A stretch of 6,756 nucleotides of DNA from Acidobacteriota bacterium. Lineage in GTDB: Bacteria > Acidobacteriota > Terriglobia > UBA7540. The stretch spans positions 1-6,756 of the forward strand of contig JAJYJL010000456.1 of assembly GCA_021789565.1 (NCBI GenBank). Direction: 5' to 3'. Position 1 is the stretch's first letter, and each line of letters opens with the position of its first letter. The position numbers were made by a program, and so were the translations under genes. The notes beneath the pieces were generated by a model. That model did no database searches. It saw only the letters and a program-made list of their open reading frames with translations, and was not told the origin of the DNA. This document shows, in pieces, positions 1 through 6,756 of the stretch.

Positions 1-1799
1 TGACGCAACAGGCCGCTGCCGCCGTTCTCAAGAAACACCGCAGCATTTTTGAGCCTGCGACACGCCAAATTATCAGAGACAATCCCCGCCTGCTCCGTCA
101 TCTGCTGGGACGCCGGACGTTGTATTTCCTTTGGGACCTCATACACATGCCGAGATCCCAATGGCGTCACCGCCTTTCCGCCTATCTCTCCACGCGAATC
201 AATTCCTACCTGGCAAGTCGATTCGAACTCGCGCCAGCCCAGCCCGATCCACAGGAAAAGACAACGGCTGAAAATCAGGCGGCCCCATTGCCTGCCGCTA
301 ATCCGGACCAGGCACCCTGGGACAAGCTTTTTGCGACTCCGGACCCGTGGGGCTACGGCAGCGCCTACGAGCAAACGAAATATGTGCATACGCTTGAGTT
401 GCTTCCGGAGGGCCCCATTGGGAACGCACTTGAGCTCGCGTGTGCGGAAGGCCATTTCACGGCCAAATTAGCTCCTCTTGTCGGCCAGTTGGTCGCCGCT
501 GATATTTCCGAGGTTGCATTGGCGCGTGCACGGCAGCGGTGCAGAAAACTTGAAAATGTTACCTTTAAGCAGCTGGATCTCCGTCGTGATCAGTTTGGCT
601 GTTTTGACCTCATCATCTGCAGTGAGGTGCTTTACTATCTGAACGACCGTTTCGAACTGCGTCGTCTGGCCGCGCGGCTGGCACAAAGCATCAATCCCGG
701 CGGGCACTTGCTTATGGCCCATGCCAACCTGGTTGTTGACGATAATGGCGCCACAGGTTTCGATTGGATGCATGGCTTCGGGGCCAAGTTCATCGGCCAG
801 ACTTTTGCCTGCACGCCGGGTCTGCACTTGCTTTGTGAGTTGCGAACACCACTCTATCGGGTGCAACTGTTTCGCCGCGAGGCGGTCCGCCGCGCTCAGC
901 TTTCGGCGCCCGACAGGGTTGTCAGCCGCAAAGCCGTCCCTCCAGCCGACCCGAAGGTCTATGGCCGAATTAACTGGGGCGGCTGTGTCATTACCCGGGC
1001 TCGAGCTTACGCCACCAGTGTCACTCGTGAACTCCCTATTTTGATGTACCACCGAATTGCTTCTCACGGCCCCGAAGGGCTTGCACGTTACCGCGTGTCG
1101 CCCGAGAGTTTCGAGCGCCAGCTTGCCTATCTGAAGAGTCATGGGTATGCCAGCATCGGTCTGGACGATTGGGTACGCACGCTTTCTGGCAGGGATGGGC
1201 TCCTGCCCGGCCGATATGTATGCTTGACTTTTGATGACGGTTACCGTGACTTTCGCGACTATGCCTGGCCACTGTTAAAACATTACGGGTTCTCAGCGAC
1301 CGTCTTCCTTCCTACGAATCATGTCGGAGGTTGTGCAGAATGGGACCGCAATTTCGGTGAGCCTGCAGAATTGCTGTCCTGGCCTGACGTTCGCGCCCTG
1401 GAAAAGGAGGGGGTCACATTCGGGACACATGGCGCTGCCCATCGTCGCCTGAATCAGCTGAGCGTGGCCGGCATGCTCGCCGAAGGACAGCGGTCGCGCA
1501 AAAGCTTTGAGGCCGAACTCGGGCATCCTGTAAGCATAATGGCGTATCCTTACGGTGGCCACAGCGATTTGGTGAGTCGCGCCATGGAATCATGCGGCTT
1601 TGTCCAAGGCGTGACGACAAATTCCGGCCTGAGCCGCCTTGGCGACGATCCGATGGCTTTCCCTCGCCAGGAAATTTTGGGAACCGACAGAATCGATGAT
1701 TTCATCGCCAAACTCGGGCTGCCCCAGCAAGCGACCATCGACCGCCGTATCCGTTATTACCTCGATCGCCGCATCCGGCGTAATTTGTGGCCCAGTTGA
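1..1799 (+). CDS. NodS-like methyltransferase fused to NodB-like polysaccharide deacetylase (5' partial)
   Basis: The reading frame is open from base 3 at the left edge to the TGA at 1797-1799, so the true start lies outside the window. TTG at 120 and ATG at 147 lack a convincing ribosome binding site. Bases 3-300 encode a basic, protein-like segment (LYFLWDLIHMPRSQWRHR) that I cannot place; it could be the tail of a further domain such as a glycosyltransferase. Bases about 318-890 encode a class I SAM methyltransferase: the DPWGYGSAYEQ entry typical of NodS, motif I ELACAEGH (432-455), an acidic AADIS strand, and DLIICSEVLYYL (about 606-641). From 1035 a polysaccharide deacetylase (carbohydrate esterase 4) begins with PILMYHRI. 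It has TFDDGY (DD at 1233-1238; catalytic base and metal ligand), HGAAH (His codons 1428 and 1440; metal ligands) and AYPYGG (1542-1559). All key residues are present, so both halves look active. No signal peptide is visible in this part. By family, the likely role is deacetylation and methylation of an amino sugar in a surface or exported polysaccharide; the substrate is unknown. Confidence 0.93.
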   Translation, partial: TQQAAAAVLKKHRSIFEPATRQIIRDNPRLLRHLLGRRTLYFLWDLIHMPRSQWRHRLSAYLSTRINSYLASRFELAPAQPDPQEKTTAENQAAPLPAANPDQAPWDKLFATPDPWGYGSAYEQTKYVHTLELLPEGPIGNALELACAEGHFTAKLAPLVGQLVAADISEVALARARQRCRKLENVTFKQLDLRRDQFGCFDLIICSEVLYYLNDRFELRRLAARLAQSINPGGHLLMAHANLVVDDNGATGFDWMHGFGAKFIGQTFACTPGLHLLCELRTPLYRVQLFRREAVRRAQLSAPDRVVSRKAVPPADPKVYGRINWGGCVITRARAYATSVTRELPILMYHRIASHGPEGLARYRVSPESFERQLAYLKSHGYASIGLDDWVRTLSGRDGLLPGRYVCLTFDDGYRDFRDYAWPLLKHYGFSATVFLPTNHVGGCAEWDRNFGEPAELLSWPDVRALEKEGVTFGTHGAAHRRLNQLSVAGMLAEGQRSRKSFEAELGHPVSIMAYPYGGHSDLVSRAMESCGFVQGVTTNSGLSRLGDDPMAFPRQEILGTDRIDDFIAKLGLPQQATIDRRIRYYLDRRIRRNLWPS

Positions 1800-2430
1800 A
1801 CCGGACGCTCCTGGTCTTTTCTGATGTGAAGTAATGTCCCCGTTGCCTTACGCTCGATTCTCAAGCAAATTCTGCTATACCTGCTCCACATCCCCAAAGT
1901 TTTCTCTACTTCCGTAGTCTGGAAACCCACTCTCTCCTAAACAAGTAAGGCGACCGAAGCGGAAGTTGCAGCTTTAACGCCTGGCCGAATCGTTCCAGAT
2001 TGTGGATTGTAACCGCTATAGCCGGAGGCTTCTTTCAGCAGCCGTAGGCGCAAAAACTGCTCGACCGATGCTTCCCGGCCAACTTGTTCACCTTCGACCG
2101 CTGGAGCATTCCTTCAGCATCGTTTACTAAACCAGCCGAAGTGCGAGCCCTCCGATACGCAGTCCTCCCATGCCGCCCGACCCCAACGGTCCCAACGGGT
2201 CCCATGCTGACAGTCTCGCCTTGACGCACCGCGGAACCGTGCCGGCCAACTCGGCGTGCCCATCAGCATCCGCGTTTCCGACCCCATTTGGTCTTACTAA
2301 CTCAGGGGCCGCACCAACGACGGGCTCATGAACGGCTGGACCTGGCGTATTCTTCTCGAACCCGGAGTGTACGGTCACGATCAGTTCATCGACAGCCTGG
2401 ACAAAACGGCGGGGCGCCATCCCAAAACCA
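1800..2430. other. Gene-poor stretch with only coding scraps
   Basis: No intact gene with a credible start, ribosome binding site and family signature is visible on either strand in these 630 bases. The open frames are short and low in recognisable motifs. Two scraps look protein-like: a minus-strand segment at about 2034-1906 (reading TIHNLERFGQALKL near 2000, reminiscent of the end of an XRE-type helix-turn-helix), and a plus-strand segment at about 2305-2436 (reading NGWTWRILLEPGVYGHDQF, ending in TAG). Neither can be assigned. A small tandem repeat of CCCAACGGT lies near 2182-2199. The best reading is decayed sequence continuous with the relics to the right. Confidence 0.5.
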
Positions 2431-2636
2431 TTAAATAGGGTTATGGATGCCTTCGCTGTTGCTGAGGTCCAATTGCACAGCCTCACTATTCCCGGCTGCG
2501 GCGTGGATCTTTTCAGCACCTGACAGGCTTCCTGACGCCCCGTATCGTAATGAATTAACGAGAACATCCCACGCGACCCCACGAGAGCCGTTTCAGTTCC
2601 AGTGCTTTTACGTGCTCCCGTTATCAAGGCTGTCAT
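2431..2636 (-). pseudogene. Short-chain dehydrogenase/reductase remnant, frameshifted and truncated
   Basis: Reading leftwards from the ATG at 2636, the protein begins MTALITGARKSTGTETAL. This aligns position by position with the SDR nucleotide-binding start (TGxxxGIGxxxA), but the second Gly and the Ile of the motif have become Ser and Thr. It continues LIHYDTGRQEA, the usual second strand and helix of an NADP-dependent SDR. Near 2515-2530 the match moves to another frame and resumes as AEKIHAAAGNSEAVQLDLS, the familiar end of that helix and the third strand with its Asp. It then stops at TAA (2433-2431). The NNAG and YxxxK catalytic regions are not found further left. About 70 of the usual 250 residues remain, so the gene is dead. 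The call rests on reading family motifs by eye; the family is fairly secure, the exact frameshift base is not. Confidence 0.55.
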
Positions 2637-3027
2637 TCCGCGAAGTTCTTCCCCGTCGTTCACCGGACGAGCTCCCCAGGCTATGGCTGAACCTCCAGGG
2701 CAAAATGGGACCCAACAGGGTCCAGATAATGAGAGCACAAACTAGCGGCCCCGGCTGGCCATAGGTAAAGTTTGCCTTTCTTCCGTTCACCAGCAGTTTG
2801 CTGATGGAGAGAGTTTCATCAAGATAGAAATTGAGGCTTCGTGCGCTAAAATCTTGCGGGGGGACTTCGGCGATCCCGTCAGCTGCCAGACTTCCCGCTG
2901 CCGGATCTATCCTGACTCGCAGATGGTACGAAACCAAGCTCGCCGTTTGCGCAGCAACCAGAGGACGAGAGAAGAATAAGGCGAGAATTACAGCAGCAAG
3001 AAGGCTCTGGCTCTTCGGGTGGTTCAT
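2608..3027 (-). pseudogene. Truncated exported protein, N-terminal fragment with signal peptide
   Basis: The start at 3027 is chosen because AGGAGGT lies just upstream, five bases before the ATG in the minus-strand reading; the frame opens further up at 3090 but that extension has no such site. The product opens with a Sec-type signal peptide: a basic start (MNHPKSQ), a hydrophobic core (LLAAVILALFF) and a likely cleavage after LVAA. The mature part reads SYHLRVRIDPAAGSLAADG and then LNFYLDETLSISKLLVNGRK, a beta-rich pattern resembling the N-terminal domain that precedes M1-type peptidases or some hydrolases in Acidobacteriota; that family link is from memory and weak. Recognisable sequence ends near 2755. 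The frame then runs through unrelated sequence, overlapping the dehydrogenase relic in another frame, to a stop at 2608. Only about 90 residues of a presumably much longer protein survive, with no catalytic region, so I call it a remnant. A small secreted protein is the alternative. Confidence 0.5.
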
Positions 3028-3038
3028 TGCGACCTCCT
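3017..3038 (-). promoter_or_regulatory. Preserved ribosome binding site of the truncated exported protein
   Basis: On the minus strand AGGAGGT precedes the ATG at 3027 with a short spacer (TCGCA between GGAGG and ATG). This is close to the ideal anti-16S match and decides the start of the relic. Its preservation suggests that decay of this gene is recent, or that a short product is still translated. Confidence 0.6.
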
Positions 3039-3239
3039 GCCCCGAACGGCAGGTGTCGCGGGGCGAGGGAGGTGAGTTTTGCATGGTCAATACGGCAACA
3101 CACCTTATTCTGTTCCGATGTTCTTAGCGTGAAAGCAATCGTGGAATATATCACTGTGATCTGTGGTTTAAATGGCAGGCCGGTGTCTGGCTGTATGCGA
3201 CGCGAATTTACGAGCGCGTATCTAACTGGAATTGAAGCC

Positions 3240-3268
3240 TTGATTTCATCACGTTAAGCCTATAAATT
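3240..3268 (+). promoter_or_regulatory. Possible sigma-70-type promoter of the kinase gene
   Basis: TTGATT at 3240-3245 is followed by the AT-rich TATAAATT at 3261-3268. Taken as TATAAA the spacing is 15 bases, shorter than ideal; taken as TAAATT (3263-3268) it is 17. It is the only clear AT-rich island in the GC-rich leader and lies about 40 bases before the kinase start. The call is from pattern only. Confidence 0.3.
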
Positions 3269-3294
3269 AATCGCTAACCGTCGCGGCCCGGGGG

Positions 3295-3299
3295 GGAGG
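3295..3299 (+). promoter_or_regulatory. Ribosome binding site of the kinase gene
   Basis: GGAGG sits inside a G-rich run seven bases before the ATG at 3307. It supports this ATG over later in-frame Met codons and thereby includes the N-terminal zinc ribbon in the protein. Confidence 0.6.
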
Positions 3300-3306
3300 G
3301 CCTAAC

Positions 3307-6276
3307 ATGAATTGTCTCTACTGTGGCCAATCCAATCCTGCCGGAACAACCCGCTGTGTGAAGTGTGATACTCCGCTGGAAACTAAAAACGAAGAAAGCA
3401 GGACAGTTACGGCTGGTTGGACCTCGTCGCTTACCATGCAAGGCACAGGTGGGTCCCCCATCACTTCTTCCATGATTCGACCTGGGATGATGCTCGGCGG
3501 GCGGTACGAAATAATCCAAATGCTGGGCCAGGGAGGGATGGGGGCTGTTTATAAAGCGAAGGACCACGCCGTAGATCGCTTCGTGGCGCTTAAGGTGATC
3601 CGGTCGGAGGTCGCCAACCATCCTGAAATCCTTCAACGGTTCAAACAGGAGTTGATCCTTGCCCGGCAGATCACTCACAAGAACGTTATCCGCATTTTCG
3701 ACATCGGTGAGGCCGATGGGATCAAATTTATCAGCATGGACTTCGTGCAGGGGCGTGACCTGAAGTCTCTGATCCGGGAAAAAGGCAAGTTCGAGCCGGA
3801 GGAGGCCAAGAACATCGTCGTTCAGGTTTGCCGGGCCTTGAACGCCGCGTACTCCGAAGGTGTGATTCACCGCGACCTAAAACCGCAGAACATCATGCTG
3901 GACAATCAGGGCCAGGTAACCGTGATGGACTTCGGAATCGCGCGTTCCGAGGAGTCTCCGGGCCTCACGCAAACAGGTAATATCATCGGTACGCCCGAAT
4001 ACATGTCACCCGAACAAGGGAAAGCCGAAAAGCTGGACGCGCGTACGGACCTCTACTCACTGGGAGTCGTTTTTTACGAATTGCTGACCGGTCAAACGCC
4101 CCATCATGCGGAGACGGCGCTGGCCATCATGCTGAAACGTTCGCGGGAAATCCCGCGTTCGCCGCGCGAAATGGATTCGACGATTCCGGAGTCCATCAAC
4201 CGCGTGGTTATGAAGTGTCTGGAAATCGATCCTGCGGACCGCTACCAGTCGGCACTTGAGATCCTGGGTGATCTCGAATCGCGCACACGAACTCGCACAG
4301 CCATCGGCGCGGGTCGCCGGGAGCTGACGATTCGAATGCCGCATTTCCGTACGATTGAAAGGATCGTCCCGTTCGGCATCGTTCCTGCGACGGTGGGGGT
4401 GGCGGTTGCAGTTGCCCTGTTGGTAGCGGGCGTGATTTGGTATCGATCGAACAATCCAGCCAAGCCGAAGGGCCCTATTGCTCCGGTGAGCGTTCTTGTT
4501 GCTGACTTCACCAACTATACTGGCGATCCGATCTTAAACGACACGCTGGAGCCGATGATGAACACTGCGCTGGAAGGCGCCAGCTTCATCAACGCATACA
4601 ACCGAGAGTCGGCCCGTAAACTGGCGGAAAAACTCCCGAATCCCACAGATAAGCTCAACGAGCAATCGGCGCGGCTGGTGGCCTTGAGCCAGGGTATTAC
4701 GGCAGTTGTTACGGGTCAGATCACGCTACGCAATAACAAGTACAACATCTCGGCTACAGCGCTCGACACGGTGACCGGCAATGTGATCGCGGATGCCGAT
4801 GTCAGTGTCGCCAAAAGAGATGAAATCCTGGACGCTATTCCAGGACTTGTGGCGCCTATTCGCAAGGCTCTAGGCGATACTACGCCCTCTTCGGTTCAAT
4901 TCAAAGCCACGAACGGAGCGTTCACCGCCGCATCGCTGGCAGCCGTACACGAGGCATCGCGGGGCATTGAACAGGAGTACGCAGGACAATATGCGGAGGC
5001 GCTGAAGTCTTTTTCGGAGGCGATAAAACTTGATCCTGACTTCGGTCCTGCCTATTCGGGGATGGCAGCCAATGCAGGCAGCCTGGGAAGGCAGCAGGAT
5101 GCTGTGAAGTATTTGAAACTTGCCCTGGAACACGAAAACCGGATGACTGACCGCGAACGCTACCGTATCCGCGGTCAGTACTACCTGAACACGAATGACT
5201 ATCAAAAGTGTGTGGAGGAATACACCCAACTCGTTGGCCAATTTCCAGCCGACGCGGCGGGACAGGGCAATCTGGCTTTGTGCTACGCACAATTGCGGGA
5301 TTTCCCCAAGGCGGTCGAGGAGGCGCGTCGAGCGACTAAGATTGTGCCCAAGAGTGCCTTGCTGCTCCTAAATCTATCGTTTTTCAGCTCTGCCGCTGAC
5401 GATTTTCAGGCTGGCGAGGAGGAGGCGCGTGCTGCCCTGCAACTGAATCCCTCCGCGGCAGGGTATCTCAATCTGGCCGAAGCGCAACTGGGGCAGGGCC
5501 ACTTGTCCGAAGCAACAGAGACTTATCACAGCCTGGAAAAACTAAACGCATTTGGGTCTTCCCTGTCTGCTGCAGGGCTCGCGGATTTGGCTTTGTACGA
5601 AGGCCGCTTTGCAGACGCGGAGCGAATCCTTGAAAAGGGCGCGGACGCCGACTTGGCGGCCAAGAATCCCGATGGCGCTGCAAACAAACTGGTCGCGCTG
5701 GCCCACGTGGAGCTTTTGAGAGGACAGAAGCAGGCAGCGATCGCGGCTGCGGACAGGGCTCTGGCTAACAGCCAGTCCGTGCCAGTTAGATTTCTGGCCG
5801 CGCGGGCTTTTGTAGGGGCTGGGGAACTGGCAAAAGCTCAAAAGCTCGCCACCAGTCTGGGGTCGGAGCTGCAAGACGAGCCACAGTCATACGGCAAGAT
5901 CATTGAAGGGATGATCGGCGCGAAGCGTGGTGATATGAAAGGAGCTGTTGCATCGCTGACCGACGCCACCAAACTCCTTAATACATGGATAAGTCACTTC
6001 GAACTGGGACGGACCTACCTGGATGCCGGGCACTTCGTCGATGCGGATTCGGAATTCGACCGCTGCCTCAAGCGGCGGGGCGAGGTTCTGGAACTCTTCC
6101 AGGACAGCGTCCCCACCTACGGTTATCTTCCGGATGTCTATTACGACCAGGGACGCGTGCGGGAAGGGTTGAAGAGCCCCGGCTTTGCAAACTCCTTCCG
6201 CACCTATCTGAACATCCGCGGTCAGGCGGGCGAAGATCCGCGCCTCGCCGAAATCCGGCGGCGACTCGCCCTGTAA
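3307..6276 (+). CDS. Transmembrane Ser/Thr protein kinase with zinc ribbon, TolB-like domain and TPRs
   Basis: The 989-residue protein is complete. Residues 3-20 form a CxxC-x10-CxxC zinc ribbon (Cys 3, 6, 17, 20). A PknB-type kinase domain spans about 67-325: glycine loop GQGGMG (74-79), ATP-binding Lys96, helix C Glu115, HRD (188-190) with Asn195, DFG (208-210), a T-rich activation loop (Thr221, 223, 229) and the EYMSPEQ substrate loop. Every catalytic residue is present, so it should be active. After a basic linker one membrane helix lies at about 354-379, placing the kinase in the cytoplasm and the rest outside. Residues about 394-530 resemble the TolB/FlgO-like domain (VSVLVADFTNYTGD). 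From about 545 to the end there are around ten TPR-like repeats, such as YAEALKSFSEAIKLDPD. There are no PASTA repeats, so sensing is probably by protein contact rather than by peptidoglycan. This layout is common in Acidobacteriota; its signal and targets are unknown. It has its own leader, and no partner gene is nearby on the same strand. Confidence 0.96.
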   Translation: MNCLYCGQSNPAGTTRCVKCDTPLETKNEESRTVTAGWTSSLTMQGTGGSPITSSMIRPGMMLGGRYEIIQMLGQGGMGAVYKAKDHAVDRFVALKVIRSEVANHPEILQRFKQELILARQITHKNVIRIFDIGEADGIKFISMDFVQGRDLKSLIREKGKFEPEEAKNIVVQVCRALNAAYSEGVIHRDLKPQNIMLDNQGQVTVMDFGIARSEESPGLTQTGNIIGTPEYMSPEQGKAEKLDARTDLYSLGVVFYELLTGQTPHHAETALAIMLKRSREIPRSPREMDSTIPESINRVVMKCLEIDPADRYQSALEILGDLESRTRTRTAIGAGRRELTIRMPHFRTIERIVPFGIVPATVGVAVAVALLVAGVIWYRSNNPAKPKGPIAPVSVLVADFTNYTGDPILNDTLEPMMNTALEGASFINAYNRESARKLAEKLPNPTDKLNEQSARLVALSQGITAVVTGQITLRNNKYNISATALDTVTGNVIADADVSVAKRDEILDAIPGLVAPIRKALGDTTPSSVQFKATNGAFTAASLAAVHEASRGIEQEYAGQYAEALKSFSEAIKLDPDFGPAYSGMAANAGSLGRQQDAVKYLKLALEHENRMTDRERYRIRGQYYLNTNDYQKCVEEYTQLVGQFPADAAGQGNLALCYAQLRDFPKAVEEARRATKIVPKSALLLLNLSFFSSAADDFQAGEEEARAALQLNPSAAGYLNLAEAQLGQGHLSEATETYHSLEKLNAFGSSLSAAGLADLALYEGRFADAERILEKGADADLAAKNPDGAANKLVALAHVELLRGQKQAAIAAADRALANSQSVPVRFLAARAFVGAGELAKAQKLATSLGSELQDEPQSYGKIIEGMIGAKRGDMKGAVASLTDATKLLNTWISHFELGRTYLDAGHFVDADSEFDRCLKRRGEVLELFQDSVPTYGYLPDVYYDQGRVREGLKSPGFANSFRTYLNIRGQAGEDPRLAEIRRRLAL

Positions 6277-6314
6277 TTACCTCAGACGAAACCCCGCACG
6301 ATCGACGTGTGTGA

Positions 6315-6346
6315 CGGAAATGCCCGGGGAACCCCGGGCATTTCCG
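6315..6346. terminator. Perfect inverted repeat, probable bidirectional terminator
   Basis: Two 15-base arms (6315-6329 and 6332-6346) are perfect reverse complements separated by only AA; in RNA the loop would open to at least four bases. The arms combine an AT-rich outer part with a GCCCGGGG core, giving a very stable hairpin. It lies 39 bases after the kinase stop and 36 bases beyond the stop of the convergent Fn3 gene, the expected place for a shared terminator. No T-run follows on either strand, so it would not be a classic intrinsic terminator; it may block RNA decay or act with other factors. Confidence 0.6.
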
Positions 6347-6381
6347 CCCTACGTTGTCTCGTGCCCATCACACAAATAAGG

Positions 6382-6756
6382 TCACTGCACAACCGTGCAC
6401 TTGCTGACAGTGACCGTGTTCGAGGCCACGCTTTCCTGAATGGTTCCCGCCAAGACAGCAGTGACAAAGTAAGTGTAAGTATGTCCGCAGGAGATTTTCG
6501 TGTCGGTGTACGTGGTTGACGGCGCCGGGACCGTAGCATAGTAAGGCGGCGCGGGCGCTACGACGTCAACTCCCCGGTAAATATTGTACGTTCCGATCTG
6601 ACCAAACGTTGGGGACGTCCATCTCAGCTGAATTGAGATGGGCGACGAGCCCATGGTCGCCGTCAGGTTCCTGGGAGGCCGGGTTGCTGAGTTTGCCGCC
6701 TCCAGAGTAATTTCACCATGGCCGGGACCCAAGCCGGAAAGCTGGCCCGGACCCAA
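6382..6756 (-). CDS. Fibronectin type III domain protein, C-terminal part (5' partial)
   Basis: The frame is open from the right edge and ends at TGA (6384-6382), so only the last 124 residues are seen and the start is outside. After a Gly/Pro-rich segment (GPGQLSGLGPGHGE) and a linker (ATRPPRNLTAT), one fibronectin type III domain fills the rest: ISIQLRWTSP (strand B with its Trp), TYNIYRGV (strand C with its Tyr), STTYTDTKI, then HTYTYFVTAVLAG (strand F with its Tyr) and SVASNTVTVS (strand G). Two cysteines, in ISCGHTY and KCTVVQ, could form a disulfide, which fits a protein outside the cytoplasm. The chain ends directly after the domain, with no sorting signal or membrane segment. In Acidobacteriota such domains often end large secreted or cell-surface proteins, with roles in adhesion or glycan binding; what the N-terminal part does cannot be known here. 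Confidence 0.78.
   Translation of the reverse strand: MGPGQLSGLGPGHGEITLEAANSATRPPRNLTATMGSSPISIQLRWTSPTFGQIGTYNIYRGVDVVAPAPPYYATVPAPSTTYTDTKISCGHTYTYFVTAVLAGTIQESVASNTVTVSKCTVVQ

Noticed and set aside
120..122. TTG at 120 as the true start of the fusion gene
   Set aside because: The frame is open and protein-like upstream to the window edge, and no Shine-Dalgarno sequence precedes the TTG.
468..1142. Minus-strand open frame of 224 codons opposite the methyltransferase
   Set aside because: It is antisense to a coding region with clear methyltransferase and deacetylase motifs; its own translation shows no domain pattern.
2182..2199. Tandem CCCAACGGT as a repeat array or CRISPR
   Set aside because: There are only two adjacent 9-base copies with no spacers.
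2340..2380. tRNA T-arm-like GGTTCGA on the minus strand
   Set aside because: The bases around it do not pair into a T-stem and no anticodon or acceptor arm can be drawn.
2127..2738. Minus-strand open frame of 203 codons as an intact gene
   Set aside because: Its first part contains the SDR relic, but the match jumps to another frame near 2520 and the remaining 130 codons show no family features. It is an accidental open frame over a pseudogene.
3274..3870. Minus-strand open frame of 198 codons opposite the kinase
   Set aside because: It lies entirely antisense to the well-supported kinase start and catalytic domain and has no recognisable motif or ribosome binding site.

Overview
The window looks like bacterial chromosome with moderately high GC. 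A large membrane serine/threonine kinase carrying an N-terminal zinc ribbon, a TolB-like domain and many TPRs, next to a secreted fibronectin type III protein and surface-polysaccharide enzymes, is a combination typical of soil Acidobacteriota. That assignment is inferred from gene content; there is no rRNA or other marker gene here.

Layout: (1) 1-1799 (+) holds the 3' part of a fusion protein, open at the left edge. It carries a NodS-like SAM-dependent methyltransferase followed by a NodB-like polysaccharide deacetylase, preceded by the tail of some further N-terminal region. (2) 1800-3306 is about 1.5 kb without an intact gene. On the minus strand it keeps two recognisable relics: the start of an exported protein with a signal peptide and good ribosome binding site (from 3027 leftwards), and the N-terminal Rossmann part of a short-chain dehydrogenase, broken by a frameshift and a stop (2636-2431). 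The stretch 1800-2430 holds only short protein-like scraps. (3) 3307-6276 (+) encodes a complete 989-residue transmembrane Ser/Thr protein kinase of the PknB type with all catalytic motifs. (4) 6315-6346 is a perfect 15-bp inverted repeat between convergent genes, probably a two-way terminator. (5) 6382-6756 (-) is the C-terminal end of a fibronectin type III protein that runs off the right edge.

The intact genes do not form an operon. The fusion enzyme probably modifies an amino sugar in a surface glycan: deacetylation would expose an amine that the methyltransferase half could methylate, as NodB and NodS do in Nod factor synthesis. The kinase has its own leader with a ribosome binding site and a possible promoter, and faces the convergent Fn3 gene. 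The most notable observations are the methyltransferase-deacetylase fusion and the decaying stretch between the two large genes. I see no CRISPR array, tRNA, rRNA or intact mobile element.
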